A DNA stretch of 64,000 bases from Halopseudomonas pachastrellae (GTDB lineage: Bacteria > Pseudomonadota > Gammaproteobacteria > Pseudomonadales > Pseudomonadaceae). A program made the position numbers and the translations under genes. The notes under the pieces were generated by a model. The model searched no databases. It had not been told where the DNA came from and saw only the letters and a list, made by a program, of their open reading frames with translations. Below, piece by piece: positions 34,418 through 43,547 of this stretch; positions within the stretch are counted from its first letter, which is position 1, and every line of letters starts with the position of its first letter. The stretch is from the NCBI RefSeq assembly GCF_900114765.1, contig NZ_FOUD01000007.1, positions 1 to 64,000 of the forward strand. The letters run 5' to 3'.

Positions 34418-35542
34418 ATGGTGCCCAAACACCTCACATCCATCAATGATGTTGCTGCTGCCAGCTGGGATGGCCTGCTGGCGGCAGACTACCCGTTTTT
34501 GAGTCACGGTTTTATCCGCGCGCTGGAGGACAGTGGCGCGGTGTGCGCAGCCTCTGGCTGGCAGCCGGCGCACCGCGTGGTTGAGCGCGATGGCCAGTTG
34601 CAGGCGCTGCTGCCGCTGTATCTTAAGGATCATTCCTGGGGCGAGTACGTCTTTGACTGGCAATGGGCCGATGCCTGGGAGCGCGCTGGCCGCGCCTATT
34701 ACCCCAAGTATCTGAGTGCTGCGCCGTTCTCGCCGGTGCAGGGGCCGCGATTGGTGGCCCGCGATGCGGAGGCGGCCGGCGCGTTGCTGGACAGTCTGGA
34801 TGGCGACCTGCAGGCGCAGCGGGTGTCCAGTTTGCACCTGCTGTTCAATACCGGCGCAGAGAATGACTGGCTGGCGCAACGTGGCTGGCTGCAGCGGCTG
34901 GGCTGCCAGTTTCATTGGTATAACCGCGAGTACACGAGCTTTGATGACTTTCTGGCGGCCTGCAACTCACGCAAGCGCAAGAATTTTCGCAAGGAGCGGC
35001 AGGCCATTCGCGAGCAGGATATTCATTTCCGCTGGCTGACCGGCGAGCAACTGGATGCTGCTGCCTGGGCGCAGTTCTACCCCTTTTATGCCGCCACCTA
35101 TTACAAGCGCGGGCAGGAGCCCTACCTGCCGCCGGCGTTCTTTACTCTGTTGAGCAGCTACTGCAACGCCAATGTGCGCCTGCTGTTTGCCATGCAGGGT
35201 GAGCGAGCGGTGGCGGGTGCGCTCTTTCTGGTCGGCGGCGATACGCTCTATGGCCGCTATTGGGGCTGCCTGGAGGAGTACGACCGGCTGCACTTTGAAA
35301 CCTGCTTCTATCAAGGCATGGAGCGCTGTATCGCTGAAGGGTTAAAGCGTTTTGATGCCGGCGCCCAGGGCGAGCACAAGCTGGTGCGCGGGTTTGAACC
35401 GGTGTTGACGCAGTCTTGGCACAAGCTGCAACCGGGGCTGCATGAGGCGGTGGGGGACTTTCTGCTGCGCGAGCGCGCTGGAGTGGAGGCGTATCGGGAG
35501 GATGCGCTCAGCTACCTGCCGTTTCGGAGGGCAGATCAGTAG
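34418..35542 (+). CDS. FemAB-like / GNAT-fold acyltransferase (former DUF482)
   Basis: A 374-residue cytoplasmic protein. FLSHGFIRALEDSGAVCAAS, GWQPAHRVVERDGQLQALLP, YLKDHSWGEYVFDWQWADAW and RKRKNFRKERQAIREQ are the conserved segments of the PF04339 family, related to the peptidoglycan FemABX transferases and GNAT enzymes. The end region FETCFYQGMERCIAEGLKRF then AQGEHKLVRGFEP is also characteristic. The donor and acceptor are unknown. Gene is divergent from ada with a weak ribosome site. Confidence 0.87.
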   Translation: MVPKHLTSINDVAAASWDGLLAADYPFLSHGFIRALEDSGAVCAASGWQPAHRVVERDGQLQALLPLYLKDHSWGEYVFDWQWADAWERAGRAYYPKYLSAAPFSPVQGPRLVARDAEAAGALLDSLDGDLQAQRVSSLHLLFNTGAENDWLAQRGWLQRLGCQFHWYNREYTSFDDFLAACNSRKRKNFRKERQAIREQDIHFRWLTGEQLDAAAWAQFYPFYAATYYKRGQEPYLPPAFFTLLSSYCNANVRLLFAMQGERAVAGALFLVGGDTLYGRYWGCLEEYDRLHFETCFYQGMERCIAEGLKRFDAGAQGEHKLVRGFEPVLTQSWHKLQPGLHEAVGDFLLRERAGVEAYREDALSYLPFRRADQ

Positions 35543-35937
35543 CGAGTGGTTTGAAATGGCGGACAGAGATGTTGGCGGCAGGTGGTTTGGTAACTGTAAA
35601 AGCGGGGCGTACCTGTCGCGCGATAAGATTTTCTTCGTGGAGCTGCTCGCGAGTCTGTCTTTCGCCTTCACGGCGAGCTAAGGGGGCTGCTTGCCCAGCC
35701 CCCTTAGCGATCCCCCGGGCACCCGACTACGCGGCCCTTCGGGTTCGCTGCGTTGCTCGGGCTGACGGGGAGACATAAAACTCGGCTCTTCGAGCCTCAG
35801 ACATCCTATGACTCTTTTTCCCGCCAGCCCTGCGCTACTCGCCCGCGTAAACGGGACTACTTTTTGTGCACACTCCAACAGTTGAGCACGCGGTAAGCAA
35901 CTTTGGTGTAAGGCCTAGCTGGCCAGCCCCATAACCT
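35543..35937. repeat. Intergenic region with a two-hairpin repeat (copy 1)
   Basis: At 35660-35707 TTTCGCCTTCACGGCGAG is followed by the perfect 12-base stem CTAAGGGGGCTG / CAGCCCCCTTAG around CTTGCC. The same layout with other stem sequences recurs at 63363-63410 and, inverted, at 63462-63507. The rest of this 395-base gap (CACCCGACTACGCGGCCC and onward) resembles pseudomonad intergenic repeats. No gene or RNA was recognised. Confidence 0.65.
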
Positions 35938-36504
35938 TTATTCAGCACTCTCTTCCAGGCGAGTGGCGCTGATGATGCTGACCGGGTTGACCGGTACGTT
36001 CTGGTGGCCGGCGCGGCTGGTGGTTTGTACTTTGCCGATGGTTTCGACGACGTTCTGGCCGCTGACTACTTCACCGAATACCGCGTAGCCAAAGTCGCGG
36101 CCGCCGTGGTCGAGGAAGTCGTTATCGCCGAGGTTGATGAAGAACTGGCTGGTGGCGCTGTCGACAATCTGGGTGCGGGCCATGGCCAGGGTGTAGCGGC
36201 GGTTCTTCAGGCCGTTGTCGGCTTCGTTCTTGATGGGGCGGCCGGTGTCCAGCTGACGCATGTTGCTGTCAAAGCCGCCGGTTTGAATCATGAAGCCCGG
36301 AATCACGCGATGGAAGATCACGCCGTTGTAGTGGCCGGCTTCGACATAGCGCAGAAAGTTCTCGGTGCTGATGGGGGCCTGCTCTTCGTTCAGCTCGACG
36401 ACGATGTCGCCCAGGCTGGTGCTCAGTTGCACGCGTGGATTGTCGGCCAGGGCGGCGGTACTGAGCAGGGTTAGGGCGGCTGCGCCAATCAGGTGTTTCA
36501 GCAT
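35938..36504 (-). CDS. ppiA: Periplasmic peptidyl-prolyl cis-trans isomerase (cyclophilin)
   Basis: PpiA isomerises proline bonds in exported proteins. The 188-residue product has a signal peptide ([20 protein letters not shown]), then [20 protein letters not shown], the cyclophilin signature [39 protein letters not shown] and [16 protein letters not shown]. Catalytic Arg (FHRV) and Gln/Phe are present. The trp residue that gives cyclosporin sensitivity is absent, as in most bacterial forms. The hydrolase gene lies upstream with a 14-base gap, so they may be co-transcribed. Confidence 0.93.
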   Translation of the reverse strand: MLKHLIGAAALTLLSTAALADNPRVQLSTSLGDIVVELNEEQAPISTENFLRYVEAGHYNGVIFHRVIPGFMIQTGGFDSNMRQLDTGRPIKNEADNGLKNRRYTLAMARTQIVDSATSQFFINLGDNDFLDHGGRDFGYAVFGEVVSGQNVVETIGKVQTTSRAGHQNVPVNPVSIISATRLEESAE

Positions 36505-36518
36505 GGATGACTCCGTGG

Positions 36519-37358
36519 TCAGGGGCTTGTAAGTCCCGCTTGGGCGGGATCTGTTATTGCGGCGGCCGGGCCGCTGTCGACCTCGGCGAGAAAATCCAGC
36601 AGTAACTGGTTAAAAGTGTCTGGCTGGTCGACCGGCGTAGCATGCCGCGAATCGGCGATGACTTCCAGCCGGGCATCGCCCAGGTGGCTGACGTACTCAC
36701 GCTTGTGCTCGACCGGGGTGTAGTCACGGTCGGCGCTGACCACCAGCACCGGGCAGTTGATACGCTCCAGCCGGTTGCTCACACCCCAGCCGACAATGGC
36801 GCGCAGTGAGGCCAGGTAGCTCTTGCGATCATTGGCACACCAGCGGTCGATAAAGGTCTGGCGGTGGTGTTCCTGCTCGGGCTTGGGAAACAGCAGCCGA
36901 GCCAGCCCCTTGGCGATTGCCGACATGGGCAAGACGTGAGCAAAGAACAGGCGCTTGCCGGCCATCCAGTACTCCAGCGGCTTGCGCGGAATGACCTCGG
37001 GGGCGCTGTTGACGATGGTCAGGCTGGCGGGTACGTCAGGTGCGTCGGTGGCTAGCTGAAAGGCGATCATGCCGCCCATCGACAGGCCGACGATATGGGG
37101 TTTGTGCAGATCCATCGCCTGGATAAAGGCCAGGCAATCGCGGGCGAAGAGGTCAATCGAGTAGCCCTTGCCGGTTTTGTCGGTACCGCCGTGGCCGCGC
37201 ATGTCCAGGCAGAGCACCCGGTAGTGCGGGGTCAGCGCGGGGAGCTGATACTCCCAGTCCTGCTCGCTGGACCCCAGGCCGTGCAACAGCAGCAGGGGCG
37301 GGCCGGAGCCCTGGTCGGTGTAGTGAAACTGACAGTCGTTCAGCGTGATCTGCGGCAT
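36519..37358 (-). CDS. Alpha/beta hydrolase, unknown substrate
   Basis: A 279-residue alpha/beta hydrolase. [20 protein letters not shown] (oxyanion hole), [20 protein letters not shown], the nucleophile elbow [16 protein letters not shown], the acid in [14 protein letters not shown] and the His in [13 protein letters not shown] make a complete triad. It resembles the 3-oxoadipate enol-lactonase / carboxylesterase group, but no aromatic-degradation genes lie nearby. A start 30 bases upstream is possible; this one begins where family similarity does. Confidence 0.82.
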   Translation of the reverse strand: MPQITLNDCQFHYTDQGSGPPLLLLHGLGSSEQDWEYQLPALTPHYRVLCLDMRGHGGTDKTGKGYSIDLFARDCLAFIQAMDLHKPHIVGLSMGGMIAFQLATDAPDVPASLTIVNSAPEVIPRKPLEYWMAGKRLFFAHVLPMSAIAKGLARLLFPKPEQEHHRQTFIDRWCANDRKSYLASLRAIVGWGVSNRLERINCPVLVVSADRDYTPVEHKREYVSHLGDARLEVIADSRHATPVDQPDTFNQLLLDFLAEVDSGPAAAITDPAQAGLTSP

Positions 37359-37421
37359 GGGCAGCGTCCGAATGGCCGAAAGGGCCATTCTAGGCGTGAA
37401 ATTGCGGGGAATTGAAGCCCT

Positions 37422-38315
37422 TCAGTGGTCTGTCATCGAATGTTCAATGATCAGGTCGGCCAGAATGCGCGTGGCCGGGCCGACCGGTCGCTCCTTGTTG
37501 GCGTAGAGAAACAGGTACGCCGAGCGCTGGGCGCCTTGCTCCAGTGGCAGAGGTTTAAGCTGCTCGTTTTCAAGGTATCGAGATATTTCATGCTCGGGCA
37601 GCCAGGCGAAGCCCAGGCCTCGGGATACCAGACGCGCGGCTGTGCCGAGGCTGGCGACGGTCCAGCGCTGCTCGGCGCCAAGCCAGCCGGTATCGCGTGG
37701 CTGCCGCTCGCCGGAATCACGGATGACCACCTGTAGATGCGTTGCCAGGTCGTCGTGGGTGAGGGTGCGCTGCAGCTGATGCAGCGGATGATTCGGGTGG
37801 GCAACAGCGACAAACTGCACGGCGTTGAGCTGCTGCGGCAGATAGCCGGCGATGCTCAGGCCCGAGATGGCCAGGTCGGCGCTGCCGTCGTGCAGTCGCT
37901 CTTCTACGCCGGAGAGGACTTCTTCGCGCAGCTGTACACGACAGCCGCGGCTTTGAGGCATGAAGGCGTGCAGCGCGCTGGCCAGGCGGTCGGTAGGGTA
38001 GGCGGCGTCTACTACCAGGCGTACTTCTGCTTCCCAGCCCTGGTCCATCTCGCTGGCGAGCATCTCCAGTTGGCTGGCCTGGGCGACCAGATGCCGGGAG
38101 CGGCGCAGCAGCGCGGCGCCGGATTCGGTCAGTACCGCCTTGCGGCCTTCTATTTCCAGCAGCGGGATGCCCAGTTGTTCCTGCATGCGGGCAACCGTGT
38201 AACTGATCGACGACTGTGAGCGGTGCAGCGCCTCGGCTGCCTGGGCAAAGCCGCCGTGGTCGACCACGGCTTGCAGCGTGCGCCATTGCTCAAGGGTTAC
38301 ACGGGGTGCTTTCAT
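37422..38315 (-). CDS. LysR-family transcriptional regulator
   Basis: A 297-residue LysR protein: winged helix-turn-helix VTLEQWRTLQAVVDHGGFAQ then AAEALHRSQSSISYTVARMQ, linker helix, and a periplasmic-binding-like effector domain from about residue 90. It diverges from a small exported protein and azoR. LysR regulators next to azoreductase genes in pseudomonads commonly control them, and the 96-base divergent gap would hold the operator. I see no clear T-N11-A palindrome beyond chance level. Confidence 0.9.
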   Translation of the reverse strand: MKAPRVTLEQWRTLQAVVDHGGFAQAAEALHRSQSSISYTVARMQEQLGIPLLEIEGRKAVLTESGAALLRRSRHLVAQASQLEMLASEMDQGWEAEVRLVVDAAYPTDRLASALHAFMPQSRGCRVQLREEVLSGVEERLHDGSADLAISGLSIAGYLPQQLNAVQFVAVAHPNHPLHQLQRTLTHDDLATHLQVVIRDSGERQPRDTGWLGAEQRWTVASLGTAARLVSRGLGFAWLPEHEISRYLENEQLKPLPLEQGAQRSAYLFLYANKERPVGPATRILADLIIEHSMTDH

Positions 38316-38411
38316 CCTGCCATCCTCTGCCGTATTGTGAGCGTGGGACAAGTGACTGTCCCACGTGGCGCCAGCGTAGTGCCGCAACCCGATCTGCCCC
38401 AGGAGCGAACC

Positions 38412-38732
38412 ATGCGTACATTTGCCGCTGCCACCTTGCTGTTGTCCTGCCTGATGCCTGCCGCTGCTCAAGCCTTTCCGATTGACCTGCAAAGCCAATT
38501 CGACGGCGTCACCGTTGAGGCTGAAACCACCGACATGAGCAATATCGCCACGGTGCTGCTGCGTAACACCGGCAATACCGCTGCGCTGTGCGAGGCGACC
38601 TTCGTCAACGGCCCGGAGCGGCCTACGCCGCGACGGGTCAAGCTGGCTGCCGGTGAGAGCACGACGATCAGTCAGTCATTCCTGCGCGCCATCACCCGTG
38701 TGCGTGTCACGCTGAACTGCCACGCCAGCTAA
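38412..38732 (+). CDS. Small exported protein, function unknown
   Basis: A 106-residue protein with a signal peptide (MRTFAAATLLLSCLMPAAAQ then A) and mature start FPIDLQSQFDGVTVEAETTD. Two cysteines in the mature part (LCEATFVNG and LNCHAS) could form one disulfide across an immunoglobulin-like beta sandwich. ERPTPRRVKLAAGESTTISQ is the most conserved-looking segment. Similar small pseudomonad proteins are sometimes labelled 3-phosphoglycerate kinase; nothing here resembles a kinase. AGGAG ribosome site is present. Confidence 0.75.
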   Translation: MRTFAAATLLLSCLMPAAAQAFPIDLQSQFDGVTVEAETTDMSNIATVLLRNTGNTAALCEATFVNGPERPTPRRVKLAAGESTTISQSFLRAITRVRVTLNCHAS

Positions 38733-38835
38733 ATCTATCAGTTTTATCGATATTTTTTAGCGTATTTTTGCGCTTTTTTATCTTTTTATTGGTTCTATTA
38801 TGGCTCCATCTCGCCAACATTGATGGAGCAACACC

Positions 38836-39435
38836 ATGAAAAAGATTCTTGTCGTCCAGTCCAGTGCACGCCAGGAAGGCTCTCTGAGCCGTGAATACGC
38901 CAACAACCTGGTAGCCCAGCTGCAGGCCAAATACCCGGGCTCCTGGGTGGTTGCTCGTGATCTGGGCGCAGAGGCTGTGCCGCACCTGGACGCGACCCTG
39001 CTGGGCGCCTGGATGAAGCCGGCTGAAGAGCAGACCGATGCAGAGAAAGCGGCCTCTGCACGCTCTGATCAATTGATTGATGAGCTGCTAGCCGCTGATA
39101 TCGTGGTGATTGCCTCTTCGATGTACAACTTCGGCATGACCTCTACCCTCAAGGCTTGGTTTGACCACGTACTGCGCGCGGGCCGTACCTTCAAGTACAC
39201 CGAGGCTGGCCCGATTGGTTTGACGCCGGATCGCAAAGTTTACGTAGTGACTGCTCGCGGCGGTCGTTACACCGGTTCGCCGCTGGACTTTCAGGCGCCT
39301 CACGTTCGTCAGTTGCTGGGTTTTATCGGTATCACCGATGTTGAGTTCGTCAACGTAGAGGGGCAGTCGATGGGGCCGGAGGAAGCGGCTAAAGGCCGTG
39401 CCGAAGCGGACGAAGCACTGGCTGCGCTGGCGTAA
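38836..39435 (+). CDS. azoR: FMN-dependent NADH-azoreductase
   Basis: AzoR reduces azo dyes and quinones with NAD(P)H and FMN. The 199-residue flavodoxin-like protein reads MKKILVVQSSARQEGSLSRE (FMN phosphate loop), IVVIASSMYNFGMTSTLKAW then FDHVLRAGRTFKYTEAGPIG, and YVVTARGGRYTG, all diagnostic of AzoR. Length is standard. A bidirectional terminator follows. The A+T-rich stretch just upstream (38730-38800) contains TATTTTTTAGCG-type sequence and may hold its promoter, controlled by the divergent LysR protein. Confidence 0.93.
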   Translation: MKKILVVQSSARQEGSLSREYANNLVAQLQAKYPGSWVVARDLGAEAVPHLDATLLGAWMKPAEEQTDAEKAASARSDQLIDELLAADIVVIASSMYNFGMTSTLKAWFDHVLRAGRTFKYTEAGPIGLTPDRKVYVVTARGGRYTGSPLDFQAPHVRQLLGFIGITDVEFVNVEGQSMGPEEAAKGRAEADEALAALA

Positions 39436-39453
39436 GGTAAATCGCAGGCAATA

Positions 39454-39479
39454 AAAAACCCGGCTGATGCCGGGTTTTT
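39454..39479. terminator. Bidirectional terminator between azoR and tRNA-Asn
   Basis: AAAAACCCGGC / GCCGGGTTTTT around TGAT gives A and T tails on both sides, so it can end azoR on the plus strand and the tRNA on the minus strand. Confidence 0.9.
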
Positions 39480-39484
39480 CAATT

Positions 39485-39560
39485 TGGCTCCGCGACCTGG
39501 ACTCGAACCAGGGACCCAATGATTAACAGTCATTTGCTCTACCGACTGAGCTATCGCGGA
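39485..39560 (-). tRNA. tRNA-Asn (GTT)
   Basis: A 76-nt cloverleaf with encoded CCA. The acceptor arm TCCGCGA / TCGCGGA, D arm AGCTCAGTCGGTAGAGC, anticodon loop CTGTTAA with GTT, and TTCGAGTC T loop are all in place. Confidence 0.97.
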
Positions 39561-39573
39561 TCGGACGCTGCGC

Positions 39574-39601
39574 ACTTTACCAAAAAAACGATCAAAGTCA
39601 A
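39574..39601 (-). promoter_or_regulatory. Promoter of tRNA-Asn
   Basis: TTGACT (39601-39596) and TAAAGT (39579-39574) with a 16-base spacer lie just ahead of the tRNA, followed by a G+C-rich discriminator typical of stringently controlled stable RNA promoters. Confidence 0.65.
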
Positions 39602-39608
39602 CGTCTTG

Positions 39609-39632
39609 AGGCCCGGTTTTGCAACCGGGCCT
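39609..39632. terminator. Hairpin after the aminotransferase gene
   Basis: AGGCCCGGTT / AACCGGGCCT pair around TTGC 7 bases past the aminotransferase stop. There is no T run on the minus strand, so termination is uncertain. Confidence 0.5.
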
Positions 39633-39638
39633 TGAAGC

Positions 39639-40841
39639 TTAGCCTTTCATCACTGCCGCCATGGCGGTTGCCACAGCATCAATGTTGCTGGTGTTCAGTG
39701 CGGCTACGCAGATACGGCCGCTGCCGACAGCGTAAATGCCGAACTCGTCTGCCAGACGAGCTACCTGATCTTTACTCAGGCCGGAGAAGGAGAACATGCC
39801 GCGTTGGCGCTGGATAAAGCTGACGTCTTGCTCTACACCGGCGGCCCGCAGTTTTTCGACCAGCGCGGCGCGCATGTCGCGAATGCGGTCGCGCATTTCA
39901 GCCAGTTCATCTTCCCACTGGGCGTACAGCTCAGGGTTGGTCAGTACCGCGGCGACTACCTTGGCGCCGTGGGTCGGCGGATTGGAGTAGTTGGTGCGGA
40001 TAACGCGCTTGAGCTGCGACAGCACCGGTGCGGTTTCTTCCTTGCTGGCAGTGACCATGGTCAGGGCGCCAACGCGCTCGCCGTATAGCGAGAAGGACTT
40101 GGAGAAGGAACTGGCCACCAGGAAGGGCAGGCCGGACTCGGCAAACAGGCGCACGGCAACGGCGTCGTCTTCCAGGTTTTCACCAAAGCCCTGATAGGCG
40201 ATATCCAGGAACGGCACCAGCTGGCGGCGGCCAACCACGTCGATGACCTTGGCCCAGTCGGCCAGGCTCAGATCGACACCGGTCGGGTTGTGGCAGCAGG
40301 CGTGCAGGATGACCACGCTGCCTTCGGGCAGGGCGTCCAGATCGGCCAGCATGCCGTCCAGGTTCAGGCCGTTGGTGGCCGGGTCAAAGTAGGTGTAGTT
40401 GACCACATCGTAGCCAGCGGCTTCGAACAGCGCGCGGTGGTTTTCCCAGCTGGGGTTGCTGATCGCCACGGTGCGCTTGTCGGTCAGACGGTAGAGAAAG
40501 TCAGCGCCGAGTTTCAGTGCGCCGGTGCCACCCAGGGCCTGGGCGGTGATCAGGCGGCCGGAGTCCAGCAGGGCGGAATCGGCGCCGAACAACAGTTTTT
40601 GCACCGCCAGATCGTAGGGCGCCAGGCCGTCAATCGGCAGGTAGGCGCGGGCAGCGTGCTCGGCTACGCGGGCCTCTTCGGCAGCCTGCACCGCGCGCAG
40701 CAGCGGCACCTTGCCGGCTTCATTGCAGTACACGCCAACACCCAGATTGACTTTGTTCGCACGGGTATCGGCGTTGAACGCTTCGTTCAAGCCAAGGATG
40801 GGGTCACGCGGGGCCAGTTCTACCGGGGAAAACAAACTCAT
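39639..40841 (-). CDS. tyrB: Aromatic amino acid / aspartate aminotransferase (TyrB type)
   Basis: A 400-residue PLP enzyme of fold type I, class Ia. VNLGVGVYCNEAGKVPLLRA near the start, the substrate-contact LILHACCHNPTG-like stretch VVILHACCHNPTGVDLSLAD, FLDIAYQGFGENLEDDAVAV, and the PLP lysine in SSFSKSFSLYGERVGAL are diagnostic. Such enzymes make Tyr, Phe and Asp from their keto acids. The placement next to divergent uvrB matches the PA3139/PA3138 pair. The chosen ATG begins MSLFSPVELAPRDPILGLNE, the normal family start; an extension upstream lacks similarity. Confidence 0.92.
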   Translation of the reverse strand: MSLFSPVELAPRDPILGLNEAFNADTRANKVNLGVGVYCNEAGKVPLLRAVQAAEEARVAEHAARAYLPIDGLAPYDLAVQKLLFGADSALLDSGRLITAQALGGTGALKLGADFLYRLTDKRTVAISNPSWENHRALFEAAGYDVVNYTYFDPATNGLNLDGMLADLDALPEGSVVILHACCHNPTGVDLSLADWAKVIDVVGRRQLVPFLDIAYQGFGENLEDDAVAVRLFAESGLPFLVASSFSKSFSLYGERVGALTMVTASKEETAPVLSQLKRVIRTNYSNPPTHGAKVVAAVLTNPELYAQWEDELAEMRDRIRDMRAALVEKLRAAGVEQDVSFIQRQRGMFSFSGLSKDQVARLADEFGIYAVGSGRICVAALNTSNIDAVATAMAAVMKG

Positions 40842-41122
40842 GATATGGGCAAACTCGATATTCAAGTGAATGTAGGGTGTCGGGCTATGCCGGTGCTGGG
40901 CATCGAGCGGGCGGGCAGGCGGGAGGTGCGGTACTCCGCCAACCGGGTCGATCAATGACGTCTTAGCGGCCGTTTATTATAGAGAACTGAACGCATAACT
41001 CCAATCGGGTTCCCATGTTCCGTATCCTGAATCCGCAGGTCTGAACGAAATGGCGGCAGCGCCTGACGTGACCAGCTGCGTTATCATGTTCGTTTGTTGT
41101 TGCCCTGTGAGGTCCGGTAGTG

Positions 41123-43132
41123 ATGAGTCAGTTCAACCTGCAAACCCGCTTCGAGCCGGCTGGTGATCAGCCCACGGCCATTGCCCAGCTGACCGAGGGA
41201 GTGGAGGCGGGCCTGTCGCACCAGACCTTGCTGGGGGTGACCGGCTCGGGCAAGACCTTCACCATCGCCAATGTCATTCAGAAAATGCAGCGCCCGGCCA
41301 TTATCATGGCGCCCAACAAGACGCTGGCGGCGCAGCTGTATGGTGAGTTCAAGGAGTTCTTTCCGAACAACGCCGTCGAGTACTTTGTTTCCTATTACGA
41401 CTATTACCAGCCCGAGGCCTATGTGCCGTCCTCCGACACCTATATCGAGAAGGACGCCTCCATCAACGACCACATTGAGCAGATGCGTCTGTCGGCGACC
41501 AAGGCGCTGCTGGAGCGACCGGATGCGATCATCGTCGCTACGGTATCGGCTATCTATGGTCTGGGTGATCCGGAGTCTTACCTGCACATGGTGCTGCACG
41601 TGGATCGGGGTGATCGGGTTGATCAGCGCACCCTGCTGCGTCGCTTGGCGGAGCTGCAGTACACCCGCAATGATATGGAGTTGGCGCGCGCTACCTATCG
41701 GGTGCGTGGTGATGTGATTGATGTCTTTCCGGCGGAATCTGACCTGGAAGCCATTCGTATCGAATTGTTTGATGATGAGGTCGAGACGATCAGCTTCTTC
41801 GATCCGTTAACAGGTGAGGTTTTACGTAAGGTTCCGCGTGTAACTATTTATCCTAAAAGCCATTATGTGACGCCACGTGAGACTTTGCTTGAAGCCGTGG
41901 AACATATAAAAGTGGAGCTGGGTGAGCGCCTGGCAGTGCTCAAAGAGCAGAACAAGCTGGTCGAGTTTCAGCGTCTGGAGCAGCGCACGCGCTTTGATCT
42001 GGAGATGATTCTGGAGCTGGGTTACTGCAACGGCATCGAGAACTACTCACGCTATCTGTCGGGGCGCGAGCCGGGCGCGCCGCCGCCGACCCTGTTTGAT
42101 TATCTGCCGGACAATGCGCTGTTGATTATCGACGAGTCCCACGTGTCTGTGCCTCAGGTCGGTGCCATGTACAAGGGCGACCGCTCGCGCAAGGAGACGC
42201 TAGTCGAGTACGGGTTTCGTCTGCCCTCGGCGCTGGATAACCGGCCCATGCGCTTTGATGAGTGGGAGGCCATTTCGCCGCAAACCATCTTTGTGTCCGC
42301 CACCCCCGGCCCGTATGAAGAAGCTCACGCCGGCCGTGTGGTCGAGCAGGTGGTGCGCCCGACCGGTCTGGTAGATCCGGAGATTGAAGTGCGCCCGGCC
42401 ACCACCCAAGTGGATGACCTGCTCTCGGAGATTCGCCTGCGGGTGGATAAGGAAGAGCGCGTGCTGGTCACCACGCTGACCAAGCGCATGGCCGAGGATT
42501 TGACCGATTATCTGGGCGACCACGGCGTGCGGGTGCGCTATCTGCACTCTGATATCGACACCGTGGAGCGCGTCGAGATCATCCGTGACCTGCGCACCGG
42601 TGCCTTTGATGTACTGGTGGGTATCAACCTCTTGCGCGAGGGTCTGGATATGCCCGAGGTATCGCTGGTCGCGATTCTGGATGCAGATAAAGAAGGCTTC
42701 CTGCGTTCGGAGCGCTCGCTGATCCAGACCATTGGCCGCGCCGCGCGTAACCTGAACGGCAAGGCCATTCTGTATGCGGATCGCATTACCGGCTCCATGG
42801 AGCGCGCCATCGGTGAAACCGAGCGGCGTCGCGAGAAGCAGATCACTTTCAATAAAGAACACGGCATTACACCGCGCGGCGTCACCAAGAGCGTGGCGGA
42901 TATTCTGGAAGGGGCGGTGGTGCCGGGTAGTCGCAGCGGTCGCAGGCGTCAGCAAAAGGCCGCCGAAGACGCTGCGGGTTATGCAGCGCCGCGCACGCCG
43001 GCGGAAATTACCAAGCGCATCGGCGAGCTGGAAGAGAAGATGCTGCAGCATGCGCGCGATCTGGAATTCGAATCCGCTGCCCAGGCGCGTGATCAGATTC
43101 AGACGTTGCGCGATCAGTTGATGCAGGCCTGA
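41123..43132 (+). CDS. uvrB: UvrABC excinuclease subunit B
   Basis: UvrB verifies DNA damage and recruits UvrC in nucleotide excision repair. The 669-residue protein has Walker [20 protein letters not shown], the beta-hairpin [20 protein letters not shown], the DEAD-like [17 protein letters not shown], helicase motifs V and VI ([26 protein letters not shown]), and a C-terminal UVR domain ([20 protein letters not shown]). A GTG directly before the ATG is an alternative start. No LexA box was seen upstream. Confidence 0.97.
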   Translation: MSQFNLQTRFEPAGDQPTAIAQLTEGVEAGLSHQTLLGVTGSGKTFTIANVIQKMQRPAIIMAPNKTLAAQLYGEFKEFFPNNAVEYFVSYYDYYQPEAYVPSSDTYIEKDASINDHIEQMRLSATKALLERPDAIIVATVSAIYGLGDPESYLHMVLHVDRGDRVDQRTLLRRLAELQYTRNDMELARATYRVRGDVIDVFPAESDLEAIRIELFDDEVETISFFDPLTGEVLRKVPRVTIYPKSHYVTPRETLLEAVEHIKVELGERLAVLKEQNKLVEFQRLEQRTRFDLEMILELGYCNGIENYSRYLSGREPGAPPPTLFDYLPDNALLIIDESHVSVPQVGAMYKGDRSRKETLVEYGFRLPSALDNRPMRFDEWEAISPQTIFVSATPGPYEEAHAGRVVEQVVRPTGLVDPEIEVRPATTQVDDLLSEIRLRVDKEERVLVTTLTKRMAEDLTDYLGDHGVRVRYLHSDIDTVERVEIIRDLRTGAFDVLVGINLLREGLDMPEVSLVAILDADKEGFLRSERSLIQTIGRAARNLNGKAILYADRITGSMERAIGETERRREKQITFNKEHGITPRGVTKSVADILEGAVVPGSRSGRRRQQKAAEDAAGYAAPRTPAEITKRIGELEEKMLQHARDLEFESAAQARDQIQTLRDQLMQA

Positions 43133-43248
43133 GGCGGCTTTCTGGTCTTTATTTGAGCGATTTGGGTAAAGATTAAACAGCGTCTGGTTGTTTGTTGAGC
43201 ACCTTGTCTGACAGCCAAGGTTTTTTCAGGTTTTCAGTAACTTAGTGG

Positions 43249-43277
43249 TTGACAGGGTCAGGGGAGGTGCGTAAAGT
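43249..43277 (+). promoter_or_regulatory. Promoter of tRNA-Val
   Basis: TTGACA (43249-43254) and TAAAGT (43272-43277) are 17 bases apart, near-consensus sigma-70, with a C+G-rich discriminator and the tRNA starting 14 bases after the -10. Confidence 0.85.
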
Positions 43278-43290
43278 TCGCCTCCATCGC

Positions 43291-43367
43291 AGGCACGTAG
43301 CTCAGTTGGTTAGAGCACCACCTTGACATGGTGGGGGTCGTTGGTTCGAATCCAATCGTGCCTACCA
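43291..43367 (+). tRNA. tRNA-Val (GAC)
   Basis: A 77-nt cloverleaf with encoded CCA: acceptor AGGCACG / CGTGCCT, D arm AGCTCAGTTGGTTAGAGC, anticodon loop TTGACAT with GAC, T arm TTGGTTCGAATCCAA. Confidence 0.97.
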
Positions 43368-43372
43368 AATTT

Positions 43373-43401
43373 AAAACCCGGTCCCTGTGGCCGGGTTTTT
43401 T
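43373..43401 (+). terminator. Terminator after tRNA-Val
   Basis: AAAACCCGG and CCGGGTTTT flank a short loop and a T run follows, 6 bases after the tRNA. Confidence 0.88.
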
Positions 43402-43547
43402 GTTTCTGTGCTGTGCGGAGTGCTGTTGCAGTAGCCTGATGAGGGCTGCCGGTAATCGTGACATCGGTATGAACTGCAGCGGGGCATCCGTGCGGCGTTT
43501 CCATCATGTGGCCTTGCGTAGGGGTCACCACTGAGAAGGAGTGGCAC

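Noticed and set aside
40980..41122. LexA box ahead of uvrB
   Set aside because: No CTG-N10-CAG with A+T-rich centre could be found in the leader.
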